Source of the DNA: JBCCGG01 sp039029395
Lineage (GTDB): Bacteria > Pseudomonadota > Alphaproteobacteria > Kiloniellales > JAKSDN01
Reading direction: 5' to 3'
Length of the DNA: 41,578 bases
Assembly (NCBI GenBank): GCA_039029395.1
Contig: JBCCGG010000051.1
Coordinates: forward strand, 1-41,578
Shown here piece after piece: positions 32,154-40,168 of this stretch; position 1 is the first letter of the stretch, and the number at the start of each line of letters is the position of its first letter. The notes beneath the pieces were generated by a model, which was not told the origin of the DNA, ran no database searches, and saw only the letters and a list, made by a program, of their open reading frames with translations. The position numbers and the translations under genes are program-made.

Positions 32154-32175
32154 AAATGCGCCCAAAAGCGCATTT
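32154..32175. terminator. Short terminator hairpin AAATGCGC/GCGCATTT
   Basis: Perfect 8-bp stem (32154-32161 with 32168-32175) and 6-nt loop directly after the amidase stop on the minus strand. AT at the stem base supplies short T-tracts on both strands, so it can act in both directions. Confidence 0.6.
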
Positions 32176-32177
32176 TC

Positions 32178-33371
32178 TCAATCGAGACTTTTTTCGCCAA
32201 GCCAAGCTTGGGCCAGGGCCAAGAGTTCGGCATCCCGCCCCGGCCCAGCCATGAGCGAGAGGCCGAGCGGGCAACCCTCGACCGTAGCCAGGGGTAGAGT
32301 CATTTGGGGCAAACCGGTGAGCGGCGCCAGGCAGCTGAGGCCCATGACGTTGGCCCGGCGCTGCTGAAGCGCCTCGCCGGTCATGCCGATCACGGGCGCG
32401 GCGCCGGGCGCGCTCGGCAGACAGGCGACCGCATCATCGCCGAGCATATCGGAAAGGCGCTCGGTGATCGCCGCGCGCTCCGGCGCGGCCTGGGCTGCCT
32501 GCTCCGCCGTGATGGTCGAGGCCCATTGGAAACGCTCGCCGATGTCCGGCCCGAAGCGCGGCTTGACCGACTCGATCCAGTCCCCGTGCACGGACCAGAC
32601 CTCGCGCCCCTGAAGCTGCCGGAAGCGCCACATCCATTCGCCCAAGCCCCCGCCCGGCTCGCCGGCCGCGACCCGTTCGGCGGCGCCGAGCCGGCCTTCA
32701 AGTTGCGCGACAAAGGGCATCAAGGCGTCCCGCGCCGGCCCGTCGGCGAGCGCGAAAGCATCCTCGAACAGGATCAACCGGGTCGGCTGGGCGGCCGCCG
32801 CGACCTTCTCCTGTAGCAGCACCTCGCCGGCCGTGACGAACAGCGCCACGTCCCGGGCAAACCAGCCGCAGGTGTCCATGGAGGGAGCCAGGGCCATGGC
32901 GCCGTCGAGCGAGATCCTGCCGTGGCTCGGGCGAAAGCCGAAGTCCCCGCAATAGCTGCCCGGCACCCGCACCGAGCCGCCGGTGTCTGTGCCCAGCGCG
33001 ATGTCGCAGAGCCCCCCGGCCACCGCCGAGGCGGAGCCGGCCGAGGAGCCGCCGGGGATGCGTCCAGGCGCATTGGCGTTGGTCGGCGTGCCGTAGTGAA
33101 AATTCTCGCCGTTCAAGCTGTAGGCCAGCTCGTCGGTGATCGCCTTGCCGACCAGCGCCGCGCCGGCCTGGAGCCAGGCCTCGACCGCCCAGGCGTTGGT
33201 GCTGGCCGCCGCGTGGGTGCGCGCCCAGTCGGGATTGCCGCAGCCGGTGACGTGGCCGGCCACGTCGAACAGGTCCTTGGCAACGAAGCTGCGGCCCTTG
33301 AGCGGGCCGTCAGCGGCGCCGTCCAAGGTGACGTCGTTGCCGGGCACCAGGGCCCCCAGGGGATCCTGCAC
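32178..33371 (-). CDS. Amidase (amidase signature family, short form)
   Basis: A 397-aa amidase-signature enzyme, shorter than the 450-500 aa typical of the family because the N-terminal helical region is reduced. The triad is intact: Lys32 in FVAKD, Ser109 in IPGGSSAGSASAVAGG and Ser133 in DTGGSVRVP. 'PSYCGDFGFRPSHGRISLDG'-type sequence follows. It starts with GTG at 33371, 5 bp after the small secreted-protein gene on the same strand, so it is the second gene of a two-gene operon, ending at the hairpins next to apt. The short form resembles AMI1-like amidases. It is clearly different from the amidases at 3453-4814 and 33747-35141. Substrate unknown. Confidence 0.92.
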   Translation of the reverse strand: MQDPLGALVPGNDVTLDGAADGPLKGRSFVAKDLFDVAGHVTGCGNPDWARTHAAASTNAWAVEAWLQAGAALVGKAITDELAYSLNGENFHYGTPTNANAPGRIPGGSSAGSASAVAGGLCDIALGTDTGGSVRVPGSYCGDFGFRPSHGRISLDGAMALAPSMDTCGWFARDVALFVTAGEVLLQEKVAAAAQPTRLILFEDAFALADGPARDALMPFVAQLEGRLGAAERVAAGEPGGGLGEWMWRFRQLQGREVWSVHGDWIESVKPRFGPDIGERFQWASTITAEQAAQAAPERAAITERLSDMLGDDAVACLPSAPGAAPVIGMTGEALQQRRANVMGLSCLAPLTGLPQMTLPLATVEGCPLGLSLMAGPGRDAELLALAQAWLGEKSLD

Positions 33372-33376
33372 GGCGC

Positions 33377-33646
33377 TTAGGCCTTGGTCTCATCGACCTC
33401 GGAGTCCGCCGGGTCCGTGCCGGGCGGCCACTTGCGGCGGATCAGGATGTCGCCGTTGTCCAGGATGACCGGCGCCTCGTATTGGGGGATCGACTGGATC
33501 AGCTCCTCGAGCGCCTTAACCAGCAGCTCGATGCCTTCGCGCGCGGTCTCGGCCGGGCCGCCGGCCTCGGGCTCGGTCGCCGCGGCCGGTTGGGCCAGGG
33601 CCAAGCCGAGCGCCAGGCCGGCCGGTAGCAGGAATGTTCCTCTCAT
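33377..33646 (-). CDS. Small exported protein of unknown function
   Basis: An 89-aa protein with a Sec signal peptide (MRGTFLLPAGLALGLALAQPAAAT, cleavage near residue 23) and AGAGGAGC upstream of the ATG. The mature part is a short amphipathic helix ('ETAREGIELLVKALEELIQSI') followed by 'YEAPVILDNGDILIRRKWPPG'. Similar small periplasmic proteins with a helix plus 'NGDIxIRRK' end occur in Alphaproteobacteria and are often mis-named as ATPases; there is no ATPase motif here. Probably co-transcribed with the amidase 5 bp downstream. Function unknown. Confidence 0.75.
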   Translation of the reverse strand: MRGTFLLPAGLALGLALAQPAAATEPEAGGPAETAREGIELLVKALEELIQSIPQYEAPVILDNGDILIRRKWPPGTDPADSEVDETKA

Positions 33647-33746
33647 GGTCGCTCCTCTAGGCGGTCATGCCTGTCATTATGTAAGGAATTGGGGGCCCAT
33701 GGCAAAGCGCCGTTGCGCGCGCGCCGGACATGTTGGAAACTTGGAC

Positions 33747-35141
33747 ATGACCGACGACCTCGCCCTGATGACCGCGACCGAGATGCTCCAGCGCTTTCGG
33801 GCCGGCGAGCTCTCCCCGGTCGAGACGGCCGAGGCGGCGCTGGCCCGCATCGAAGCGCACAACGGAGCGATCAACGCGTTCAACCTGGTCGACGCCGAGG
33901 CGGCCCTGGCGGCGGCCCGGGCGTCAGAGGAGCGCTGGCGGGTTGGCACCCCCCACGGCCGGCTCGACGGGGTGCCGACCTCGGTCAAGGACATCATCCT
34001 GACCGCCGGTTGGCCGACCCTGCGCGGCAGCAAGACGATCGATCCCGACCAGCCCTGGGACGAGGACGCGCCCGCCGTCGCCCGCCTGAAGGAGCACGGT
34101 GCCGTGCTGCTCGGCAAGACCACCACGCCGGAGTTCGGCTGGAAGGGCGTGACCGACTCGCCGCTGACCGGCATCACCCGAAACCCTTGGGATACCGGCC
34201 GCACCCCGGGCGGCTCGAGCGGCGGCGCGGCAGCGGCCTTGGCGAGCGGCATGGGGGCGCTGGCGATCGGCACCGACGGCGGCGGCTCGATCCGCATTCC
34301 CGCCGGCTTCACCGGCGTGTTCGGCCTGAAGCCGAGCTTCGGCCGGGTGCCGGCCCATCCGCTCAGCCCCTTCGGCACGGTTGCCCACCTGGGGCCCATG
34401 ACCCGCAGCGTGGCCGACGCGGCCTTGATGCTGACCGTCCTGGCCGAGCCCGACCCGCGCGACTGGTACGCCCTGCCCTACGACGGCAACGACTATAGCC
34501 ACGGCCTGGAGGACGGTGTCGAGGGCCTCAAGATCGCCTTCAGCCCGGACCTGGGCGGCCACCGGGTCGAGCCCGAGATCGCCCGCCTGGTGGCGGCCGC
34601 CGCCAAGCGCTTCGAAGAACTGGGCGCGACCGTCGAAACAGCCGAGCCCGCGCTGCCGAACGTCGACGAGATCTTTCAGATGCACTGGTTCGCCGGCGCC
34701 GCCAATCTGCTAGGCCGTTTCACCGACAAGCAAAAGAAGCTGGTCGACCCCGGGCTCATGGCGATCGCCGAGACCGGCGCCGGATACGGCCTGCTCGACT
34801 ATTTGGGCGCGGTCAAGGGCCGCGAGGCGCTGGGCGTCGCCACGAACCGCTTCCATCAGGATTACGATTTGCTGCTGACCCCCAGCCTGCCGCTCGCCGC
34901 TTTCGACGCCGGCGCCGAGTTCCCGAGCGACGGCAAGGACGGGCGCTGGGTCGACTGGACGCCGTTCTCCTACCCCTTCAACCTGACCCGACAGCCGGCC
35001 GCCAGCGTGCCCTGCGGCCTGACCGCCGAAGGCCTGCCCGCGGGCTTGCAGATCGTCGGCCCACTTTTCGGCGAAGGGCTAGTCCTGCGCGCGGCCCGGG
35101 CCTACGAGCAAACCATGCCGCTCGTCACACCAAACCTGTGA
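33747..35141 (+). CDS. Amidase (amidase signature family)
   Basis: A 464-aa amidase with complete triad: Lys81 in TSVKD, Ser157 in TPGGSSGGAAAALASG and Ser181 in DGGGSIRIP. The ATG at 33747 is chosen because it begins the family's usual N-terminal helix (MTDDLALMTATEMLQRFRAGELSPVE); the open frame upstream is shadow of the divergent small-protein gene. The C-terminal part 'DYDLLLTPSLPLAAFDAG' and 'LPAGLQIVGPLFGEGLVLRAA' is standard. It diverges from the amidase/small-protein operon, with 100 bp between starts, so a common regulatory region is possible. A perfect 10-bp hairpin follows. Substrate unknown. Confidence 0.93.
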   Translation: MTDDLALMTATEMLQRFRAGELSPVETAEAALARIEAHNGAINAFNLVDAEAALAAARASEERWRVGTPHGRLDGVPTSVKDIILTAGWPTLRGSKTIDPDQPWDEDAPAVARLKEHGAVLLGKTTTPEFGWKGVTDSPLTGITRNPWDTGRTPGGSSGGAAAALASGMGALAIGTDGGGSIRIPAGFTGVFGLKPSFGRVPAHPLSPFGTVAHLGPMTRSVADAALMLTVLAEPDPRDWYALPYDGNDYSHGLEDGVEGLKIAFSPDLGGHRVEPEIARLVAAAAKRFEELGATVETAEPALPNVDEIFQMHWFAGAANLLGRFTDKQKKLVDPGLMAIAETGAGYGLLDYLGAVKGREALGVATNRFHQDYDLLLTPSLPLAAFDAGAEFPSDGKDGRWVDWTPFSYPFNLTRQPAASVPCGLTAEGLPAGLQIVGPLFGEGLVLRAARAYEQTMPLVTPNL

Positions 35142-35163
35142 AGGCTGAACACACTCTGATAGC

Positions 35164-35194
35164 GCGGCTCCGGCCCGCGCTGGACCGGAGCCGC
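35164..35194 (+). terminator. Hairpin after amidase gene
   Basis: GCGGCTCCGG (35164-35173) pairs perfectly with CCGGAGCCGC (35185-35194), loop 11 nt, 22 bp after the amidase stop and between convergent genes. No T-run follows, so termination may need Rho or be bidirectional. Confidence 0.6.
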
Positions 35195-35222
35195 AACTCA
35201 GCAACAACCAGAAAAATTCAGA

Positions 35223-35426
35223 TCACACCTTTGCGCCGTTGAGCCGCGCCCTGAGGGACGCGACGTCGACCTTGCTCCGGCTTTCGCGCAGATGCCGCCA
35301 AGCTTCTTCCACTTGGCTGGCATTGCTGTTGGAGGGATCGCGCGCATAGGTGCGCACGGCCTGCCTGGCGGCCGTCCAGGCCTCTCGCCGTTCCTGCTCA
35401 ATGGTAATATCCGCGGTTCGGCTCAT
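35223..35426 (-). CDS. Small charged helical protein of unknown function
   Basis: A 67-aa protein starting at the ATG at 35426, 9 nt after GAGGAG; a longer in-frame start upstream lacks a ribosome site. It is predicted mostly helical and highly charged ('TIEQERREAWTAARQAVRTYARDPSNSNASQVEEAWRHLRESRSK'), with no signal, membrane segment or known motif. It lies alone between the amidase and GGT genes. Unrecognised; reading-frame quality and ribosome site make it a plausible real gene. Confidence 0.6.
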   Translation of the reverse strand: MSRTADITIEQERREAWTAARQAVRTYARDPSNSNASQVEEAWRHLRESRSKVDVASLRARLNGAKV

Positions 35427-35637
35427 GGCATCAGCTCCTCGCTTATTCGCATCGCCCGGTCCGTCTCTCACCCGCGGATATAAGTATGATACAAAGACGA
35501 ACCAATCGTAAGTGACTATTTTGTAAAATCTCTAGGCATAAATGTAACCGCGCCGCGGATCCTTGCCCGGCGCGTTGTCTTTGCAGCAAAAGCCAGGCAT
35601 TTTGCCCTCGAGCCAGGGAGATTTTCAAAGTCCGGTC

Positions 35638-37218
35638 ATGAGCGTTGGGGTCACCGAACAGAGCGCGAAAGGCGCGATCGCTTGCGGTCATCCCGAGACC
35701 GCGGCGGCGGCCCGGGAGATCCTCGAAGACGGTGGCAACGCCTTCGACGCGATCCTGGCCGGCTTCGTCGCGGCGACCGTCGCCGAGCCGGTGTTCTGCT
35801 CGCTGGGCGGCGGCGGCTTTCTGCTCGCAGGTCCCGCCGAGGGCGCCCCCCTGCTCTATGACTTCTTCGTGCAGACGCCGCTCAAGCGACGCGCCAGCGA
35901 GGAGATCGACTTCTATCCGAGCCACGCGGATTTCGGCACGGTAAAGCAAGAGTTCCACATCGGCCTCGGCGCCATGGCAACACCGGGCGCGATCAAGGGC
36001 CTCTTCGCGGTTCACCAAGACCTCGCCAGCCTGCCCATGAGCCGCCTGGTGGAACCGGCCGTTCGGGTCGCCAGGGAGGGCTTCGTCTTGCGCGAGATCG
36101 ACGCCTTCGTGCTCGGCGTGGTCGGCGCGATCCTGGTTGCCCGGGATGACAGCAAGGCGGTTTACACCAACGCCGACGGCAGCCTGCTCAGCGCCGGTCA
36201 GACCATGGTGCAGCGCGACCTGGCCGAGACCATCGAGGCTCTGGCCGCCGAGGGCGAGGGCTACCTCCACGATGGGCCCTTGGGGGAGAAGCTGATCGTC
36301 GCCTGCCGGCAGCAAGGCGGCTGGCTGACCGAGCACGACCTCTCGGACTATCGGGTCGCGCGCCGGCGTCCGCTCACCCGGGACTACCGCGGGGCGCGCA
36401 TCTTGACCAATCCGCCACCGTCGTCCGGCGGCATTCTGATCGCCTTCGCTCTTGCCATGCTCGCCGAACAAGACTTTGCCGACGTACGCTTCGGCTCGGC
36501 CGCCCATCTGGATCTGCTGGCCCAGGTCATGGCGACCACCAACCGGGCCCGAGTCGAGAACCACCTGCAGGACGCGCTCGACGACCAGCGGGACGGCGCC
36601 GCCGAACAGCTGCTCGATCCGGACCTGCTGGCGCGCTACGCCGCCCAAGTGCGCGGCCACCCCATGAACCCGCGCGGCACGACCCACCTCAGCGTGATCG
36701 ATCGGGCCGGCAACATGGCGGCGCTCACCCTCTCCAACGGCGAGGGCTGCGGCTACGTGCTGCCGGGCAGCGGCATCATGATGAACAACATGCTGGGCGA
36801 GGAAGACCTCAATCCCCGTGGCTTCCACCAGTGGCCGGAGAACCACCGGATCTCCTCCATGATGGCGCCCAGCCTGGCCCACATAGCCGACGGCCGCTCG
36901 GTCGCGCTCGGCTCCGGCGGCTCGAACCGAATCCGCACGGCGATTCTGCAAGTGCTGGTCAACCTGATCGACCACGGCCAGACCATCGATCAGGCGGTCG
37001 AGAACCCGCGCCTTCATTTCGAGCGCGGCGTGGCCAATCTGGAAAAGGGTTTCGAGGCGGGCGCCGCCGCCAGCTTGGAAGGGCTCGCCGAGCGGGTCAT
37101 CGCCTGGCCGTCCCAAAATCTCTATTTCGGCGGGGTGCACGGCGTGACCCGACATAAAGACGGCCGCTTCGCCGCCGCCGGGGACCTTCGGCGCGGCGGT
37201 GTCGCGGAGATTGTTTAG
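35638..37218 (+). CDS. Gamma-glutamyltransferase family protein
   Basis: A 526-aa member of the GGT N-terminal-nucleophile family. The autoprocessing site is RGTTHLSVID, with Thr348 the expected new N-terminus and nucleophile of the small subunit, matching TTHYSVVD in E. coli GGT. 'GGNAFDAILAGFVAATVAEP' and 'SLGGGGFLLA' mark the large subunit, and 'PGSGIMMNNML' and 'GSGGSNRIRTAI' the small subunit. Typical GGTs have a signal peptide; none is seen here even with upstream starts, so it is probably cytosolic and may act on gamma-glutamyl intermediates or as an acylase-like homologue rather than on periplasmic glutathione. Start uncertain: ATG at 35638 has only a distant GGGAG; TTGs upstream are in frame. 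Confidence 0.9.
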   Translation: MSVGVTEQSAKGAIACGHPETAAAAREILEDGGNAFDAILAGFVAATVAEPVFCSLGGGGFLLAGPAEGAPLLYDFFVQTPLKRRASEEIDFYPSHADFGTVKQEFHIGLGAMATPGAIKGLFAVHQDLASLPMSRLVEPAVRVAREGFVLREIDAFVLGVVGAILVARDDSKAVYTNADGSLLSAGQTMVQRDLAETIEALAAEGEGYLHDGPLGEKLIVACRQQGGWLTEHDLSDYRVARRRPLTRDYRGARILTNPPPSSGGILIAFALAMLAEQDFADVRFGSAAHLDLLAQVMATTNRARVENHLQDALDDQRDGAAEQLLDPDLLARYAAQVRGHPMNPRGTTHLSVIDRAGNMAALTLSNGEGCGYVLPGSGIMMNNMLGEEDLNPRGFHQWPENHRISSMMAPSLAHIADGRSVALGSGGSNRIRTAILQVLVNLIDHGQTIDQAVENPRLHFERGVANLEKGFEAGAAASLEGLAERVIAWPSQNLYFGGVHGVTRHKDGRFAAAGDLRRGGVAEIV

Positions 37219-37221
37219 GTC

Positions 37222-37266
37222 CCAAAAAACAACCGCTCCGCCGCCTACGGCAGGGCGACGGAGCGG
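37222..37266 (-). terminator. Intrinsic terminator of gcrA
   Basis: CCGCTCCG (37233-37240) pairs with CGGAGCGG (37259-37266), with extra inner pairs, and on the minus strand is followed by GTTGTTTTTTGGG. It lies 31 bp after the gcrA stop and also 4 bp past the GGT stop, so it may serve both convergent genes. Confidence 0.75.
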
Positions 37267-37297
37267 ATTGAAGGTCGCAGATACAGGAGTGAGAGGC

Positions 37298-37759
37298 TTA
37301 GGCCGCTTCTTGGCCCGGACGGGTGCGGGTGATGTAGGCCCTGGCGCAGTGCTCTTCGCAGTAGGGCTTGCCCTCGACTGCATCTGCGCCGCAGAAGTGG
37401 AAGTCCGGATGGCTGGGATCGCCGATCGGCCAGAGGCAGCTGGGTCCCTTGCCGCTGCGCTGACGGGTACGGCGCACCACCGGACGGGGCGGCGGCGGGG
37501 GCGTGGCCTCGACCGCCGGACGGGGCGCCTCTTGAACCACCGCTTGGCTCATGGTGCGGGGCACGGGCACGGGCCGCCGACGCCGCGGCTGGGCGCCGCC
37601 GGTCTTGATCGGCGAGGGGCGCGCCGCCAGTTTCAGCCGATGGGCCTTGCCGACCACGGCGTTCTTGGTGACCCCCAGGCATTTGCCGATATAGGAGGCG
37701 CTGTGGCCCTCCTCCCACAAGCGGCCAAGCTCCTGAATTCGCTCATCGGTCCAAGTCAT
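37298..37759 (-). CDS. gcrA: Cell-cycle transcriptional regulator GcrA
   Basis: A 153-aa protein. The N-terminal helix-turn-helix (MTWTDERIQELGRLWEEGHSASYIGKCLGVTKNAVVGKAHRL) is diagnostic of GcrA. A variable Pro/Arg linker (residues ~50-105) is followed by the conserved Cys-containing C-terminal region 'CLWPIGDPSHPDFHFCGADAVEGKPYCEEHCARAY', which in Caulobacter contacts sigma-70 domain 2. GcrA binds promoters with methylated GANTC sites and controls S-phase genes with the CcrM methylase. It is a single-gene unit with its own terminator. Its presence supports an alphaproteobacterial origin for the window. Confidence 0.95.
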   Translation of the reverse strand: MTWTDERIQELGRLWEEGHSASYIGKCLGVTKNAVVGKAHRLKLAARPSPIKTGGAQPRRRRPVPVPRTMSQAVVQEAPRPAVEATPPPPPRPVVRRTRQRSGKGPSCLWPIGDPSHPDFHFCGADAVEGKPYCEEHCARAYITRTRPGQEAA

Positions 37760-37804
37760 TCGTCTGCCCCTGCCTTTTTTCTAGATATTGTATGAGTGGC
37801 TATA

Positions 37805-37820
37805 TGTAGCTATGGCTACA
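37805..37820. promoter_or_regulatory. Palindrome TGTAGC-N4-GCTACA upstream of gcrA
   Basis: A perfect 6-bp inverted repeat with a 4-bp centre, 45 bp upstream of the gcrA start in an AT-rich patch (TATATG nearby). Its position fits an operator overlapping the gcrA promoter. Regulator unknown; chance occurrence cannot be excluded. Confidence 0.35.
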
Positions 37821-37935
37821 CGCAAAGGCACGATATACGGTAGGATTGGGCTTGTCTAGAGGGAAATCGCGGCCGCGAGACACGACATGCGGATGAGCCC
37901 AAGGCGCTCGTGACACCCTGTCTGATCGTCCCAAT

Positions 37936-39030
37936 TCAACTCAAGGGCCGGTCCTTGTCTGCCCCAGTAAAGTGGCGCGGCTGCCGCGCACTTGCTGCTT
38001 GGCCGAAAAGTCGCCGAAACTTGGGGAGCGACGCCCAGGTATGATCGCCGTAGGCAAAAGGGGTGAACTGTTCGGCACCCACAAGCGGCAGGGGCTTGAT
38101 CTCGGCATCGAGACGCGGCGCATAGAAAAAGGGCAGAGAAAACCGCTCGCGGCCCGGGGACAGCACCCGATGCTCCGTGGCGCGAATGCGCCCCGCGGTC
38201 AGGCGTTGGAGAAGCTTTCCGAAGTTGACCACAAGATCGCCGTCAACCGGCGGAACATCGACCCATGCACCGTCGGGCATTTTCGCCTGAAGGCCATCTA
38301 CGTTGTCTTGAGCAAGCAGCGTTGTGAACCCGAAATCCACATGGGCCTCACTGATGACTTCGCGCATCTTGCCGTTATGGACGACATAGAGCCCTTCTTC
38401 TTCAGGAACGGCGGCGCGGGAGCTGGGCGCGCGCACTGGATAGCGCATGAGCCTTAGCGCTGAGGCACCGCCGACAAAGAGGCTGGAGAAGTGCTCTTCG
38501 GGAATGCCGAGCCCCCGTGCGATGGCGCGCATCAGGGCATCGGCAACCCGTTCCATCCCAAGGTAATAGTACCGCACGGCGGCCCGCCAACCGGGCAGTT
38601 CCGATTCTGCCGGCAGAGGGGTTGCCCCCGTGAGCGGATTTTTCAGGTCGACGACGGAGGTCCCATAGGCAACGTCCGGCCCAAGCTCGATGCCGTCGTA
38701 GTAGTAGGCGCGGCCTTCATTGACATCGAACCAACCATGTAGGACCGGCGGCCGCGAGGCGTCGTGCCGATTGCAGGCCAGCCTTTCGAGGAGGCTGCGC
38801 GGCGCTTCGAACAGCGCCAAGAGCCGGCGCCGAAACACCGCATCGCAGCGCACCTCCTCGGGGAAGCCCGTGATCGTCAAGAGGCCCGACCCTGTCGCGG
38901 CGCCCATGATCGCAGCGTCCACCTCGTCGCGCCCCGGCGACGCCGCTTTGAACAGTTGAGCAATGTCGATGCCGGGAATCTGTGCGGGTGTCGGCGTCAC
39001 CTGGCTCTCGATGAAAGCGGGCGCGGACAT
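37936..39030 (-). CDS. 2-oxoglutarate/Fe(II)-dependent oxygenase, isopenicillin-N-synthase-like
   Basis: A 364-aa non-heme iron oxygenase of the IPNS/DIOX family. The iron triad is His230-Asp232 (EAHVDFGFTTLL) and His287 (ATEHRVLSP); the 2-oxoglutarate carboxylate is held by Arg296/Ser298 (RFSLPFF). The N-terminal DIOX_N part ('IPGIDIAQLFKAAS...GLLTITGFPE') is present. Family members hydroxylate or desaturate small molecules, in plants and microbes including secondary metabolism. No clear biosynthetic partners are nearby. No ribosome site is evident before the ATG. It stands alone, transcribed away from an unusually AT-rich region. Substrate unknown. Confidence 0.92.
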   Translation of the reverse strand: MSAPAFIESQVTPTPAQIPGIDIAQLFKAASPGRDEVDAAIMGAATGSGLLTITGFPEEVRCDAVFRRRLLALFEAPRSLLERLACNRHDASRPPVLHGWFDVNEGRAYYYDGIELGPDVAYGTSVVDLKNPLTGATPLPAESELPGWRAAVRYYYLGMERVADALMRAIARGLGIPEEHFSSLFVGGASALRLMRYPVRAPSSRAAVPEEEGLYVVHNGKMREVISEAHVDFGFTTLLAQDNVDGLQAKMPDGAWVDVPPVDGDLVVNFGKLLQRLTAGRIRATEHRVLSPGRERFSLPFFYAPRLDAEIKPLPLVGAEQFTPFAYGDHTWASLPKFRRLFGQAASARQPRHFTGADKDRPLS

Positions 39031-39421
39031 TATGGCGCGAGAACAAAATTAGAACAAGAGTGCCACGAGTCGATCCGATTTGTGCACTTCGCGATCCAAA
39101 CTCAAAGCTAATTTTATTTATTAAATTCGATTTGTAATATAATGATATATAAGTAAATAATCCACTCCTACAAATCACATCGGCCGCCTAGCCCAGCTCC
39201 CTTGCATGGGGTCGTTCCAACAAGAATAGAGAGTAGACCTACCACCTCTTCGGTTTTCCCGGGGCGATCAAAGTTTTTACCAAGCAACATCAACATACTA
39301 AATCTCTAATCCACTACAGAACTCGAATGTTTCGTGCCATACCCCTGCTACAGTGACAAAAAGAGGCGGCCGGCCTGTCGGCGGCTTGCGCCTCGCGCCG
39401 CCACCCGGCCATAGTGGCGCG
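39031..39421. other. 391-bp AT-rich divergent intergenic region
   Basis: Separates the oxygenase (-) and the SAM-hydroxide adenosyltransferase (+). The part around 39105-39165 is extremely AT-rich (runs such as TTTATTTATTAAATT and ATATAATGATATATAAG) against the surrounding high GC. Several TATAAT-like boxes occur, but none has a convincing -35 partner. No gene or RNA was recognised. The contrast suggests a promoter region silenced or regulated by an AT-binding protein, or recently acquired DNA. Confidence 0.5.
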
Positions 39422-40168
39422 ATGATCCTGCTGTTCACCGACTTCGGACTCGAGGGGCCCTACATCGGCCAGGTCAAGGCCGTGCTCCAAGAGGCGGCGC
39501 CGGGTGTACCGGTGATCGACATGGTCTCCGACGCACCGCCATTCGACGCCGAGGCAAGCGCCTATCTGCTGGCCGCTCTGGCCCCCGCCTATCCGACCGG
39601 CTCCGTGATCCTGGCGGTGGTCGACCCGGGAGTAGGCGGCGAACGGGCGGCCTTGGTCCTGGAGGCCGACGGACGGTGGTACGTGGGGCCGGACAACGGC
39701 CTCTTCGCCCTGGTCACCCGGCGCGCGGACGCCAAGCGGATCTGGCAAGCGACTTGGCGGCCGGACGTTCTCTCGGCCTCGTTCCACGGCCGGGACCTCT
39801 TCGCGCCGCTTGCCGCCGCCATCGCGCGCGGGCAGCGCCCGCCGGCGGGCTGCGAGGCAGCGGCGCTGACGATCGGCGCGGACTGGCCCGACGAGCGCGA
39901 CCGGGTGATCTACGTCGACCGCTTCGGCAACCTGATGACCGGACGGCGCGCCGCCGCCCTGCCCGCCGAGAGCCGCTTGCGCTGCGGGCCGGCAAGCCTT
40001 AGAAGAGCGCGCACTTTCGGCGACGTCGCCAGGGGCCAGGCCTTCTGGTACGAGAACGCCAACGGGCTGGTGGAGATCGCGGTCAACCAAGGCCGCGCCG
40101 ACCGGACCCTCGGGCTTGGCGTGGGCGACGCAATTGCGATCGAGACCGGTGAAGAGGCAGAGGGATGA
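39422..40168 (+). CDS. S-adenosyl-L-methionine hydroxide adenosyltransferase (DUF62)
   Basis: A 248-aa enzyme of the SAM hydroxide adenosyltransferase family, which splits SAM into adenosine and methionine using water/hydroxide. The diagnostic elements are FTDFGLEGPYIGQVK at the N-terminus (Asp7), VVDPGVGG, GPDNGLFAL and ASFHGRDLFAPLAA, with the C-terminal domain strand 'VIYVDRFGNLMT'. The ATG at 39422 starts exactly at the domain; upstream in-frame codons are non-coding. Its stop overlaps the start of the downstream transporter gene (ATGA). A role in controlling SAM or adenosine pools is established for the family; why it is paired with a queuosine-precursor-type transporter is not. Confidence 0.93.
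   Translation: MILLFTDFGLEGPYIGQVKAVLQEAAPGVPVIDMVSDAPPFDAEASAYLLAALAPAYPTGSVILAVVDPGVGGERAALVLEADGRWYVGPDNGLFALVTRRADAKRIWQATWRPDVLSASFHGRDLFAPLAAAIARGQRPPAGCEAAALTIGADWPDERDRVIYVDRFGNLMTGRRAAALPAESRLRCGPASLRRARTFGDVARGQAFWYENANGLVEIAVNQGRADRTLGLGVGDAIAIETGEEAEG

Noticed and set aside
35443..37383. 646-codon minus-strand frame opposite GGT
   Set aside because: Antisense to a protein with a recognisable catalytic Thr motif; no protein-like features of its own.
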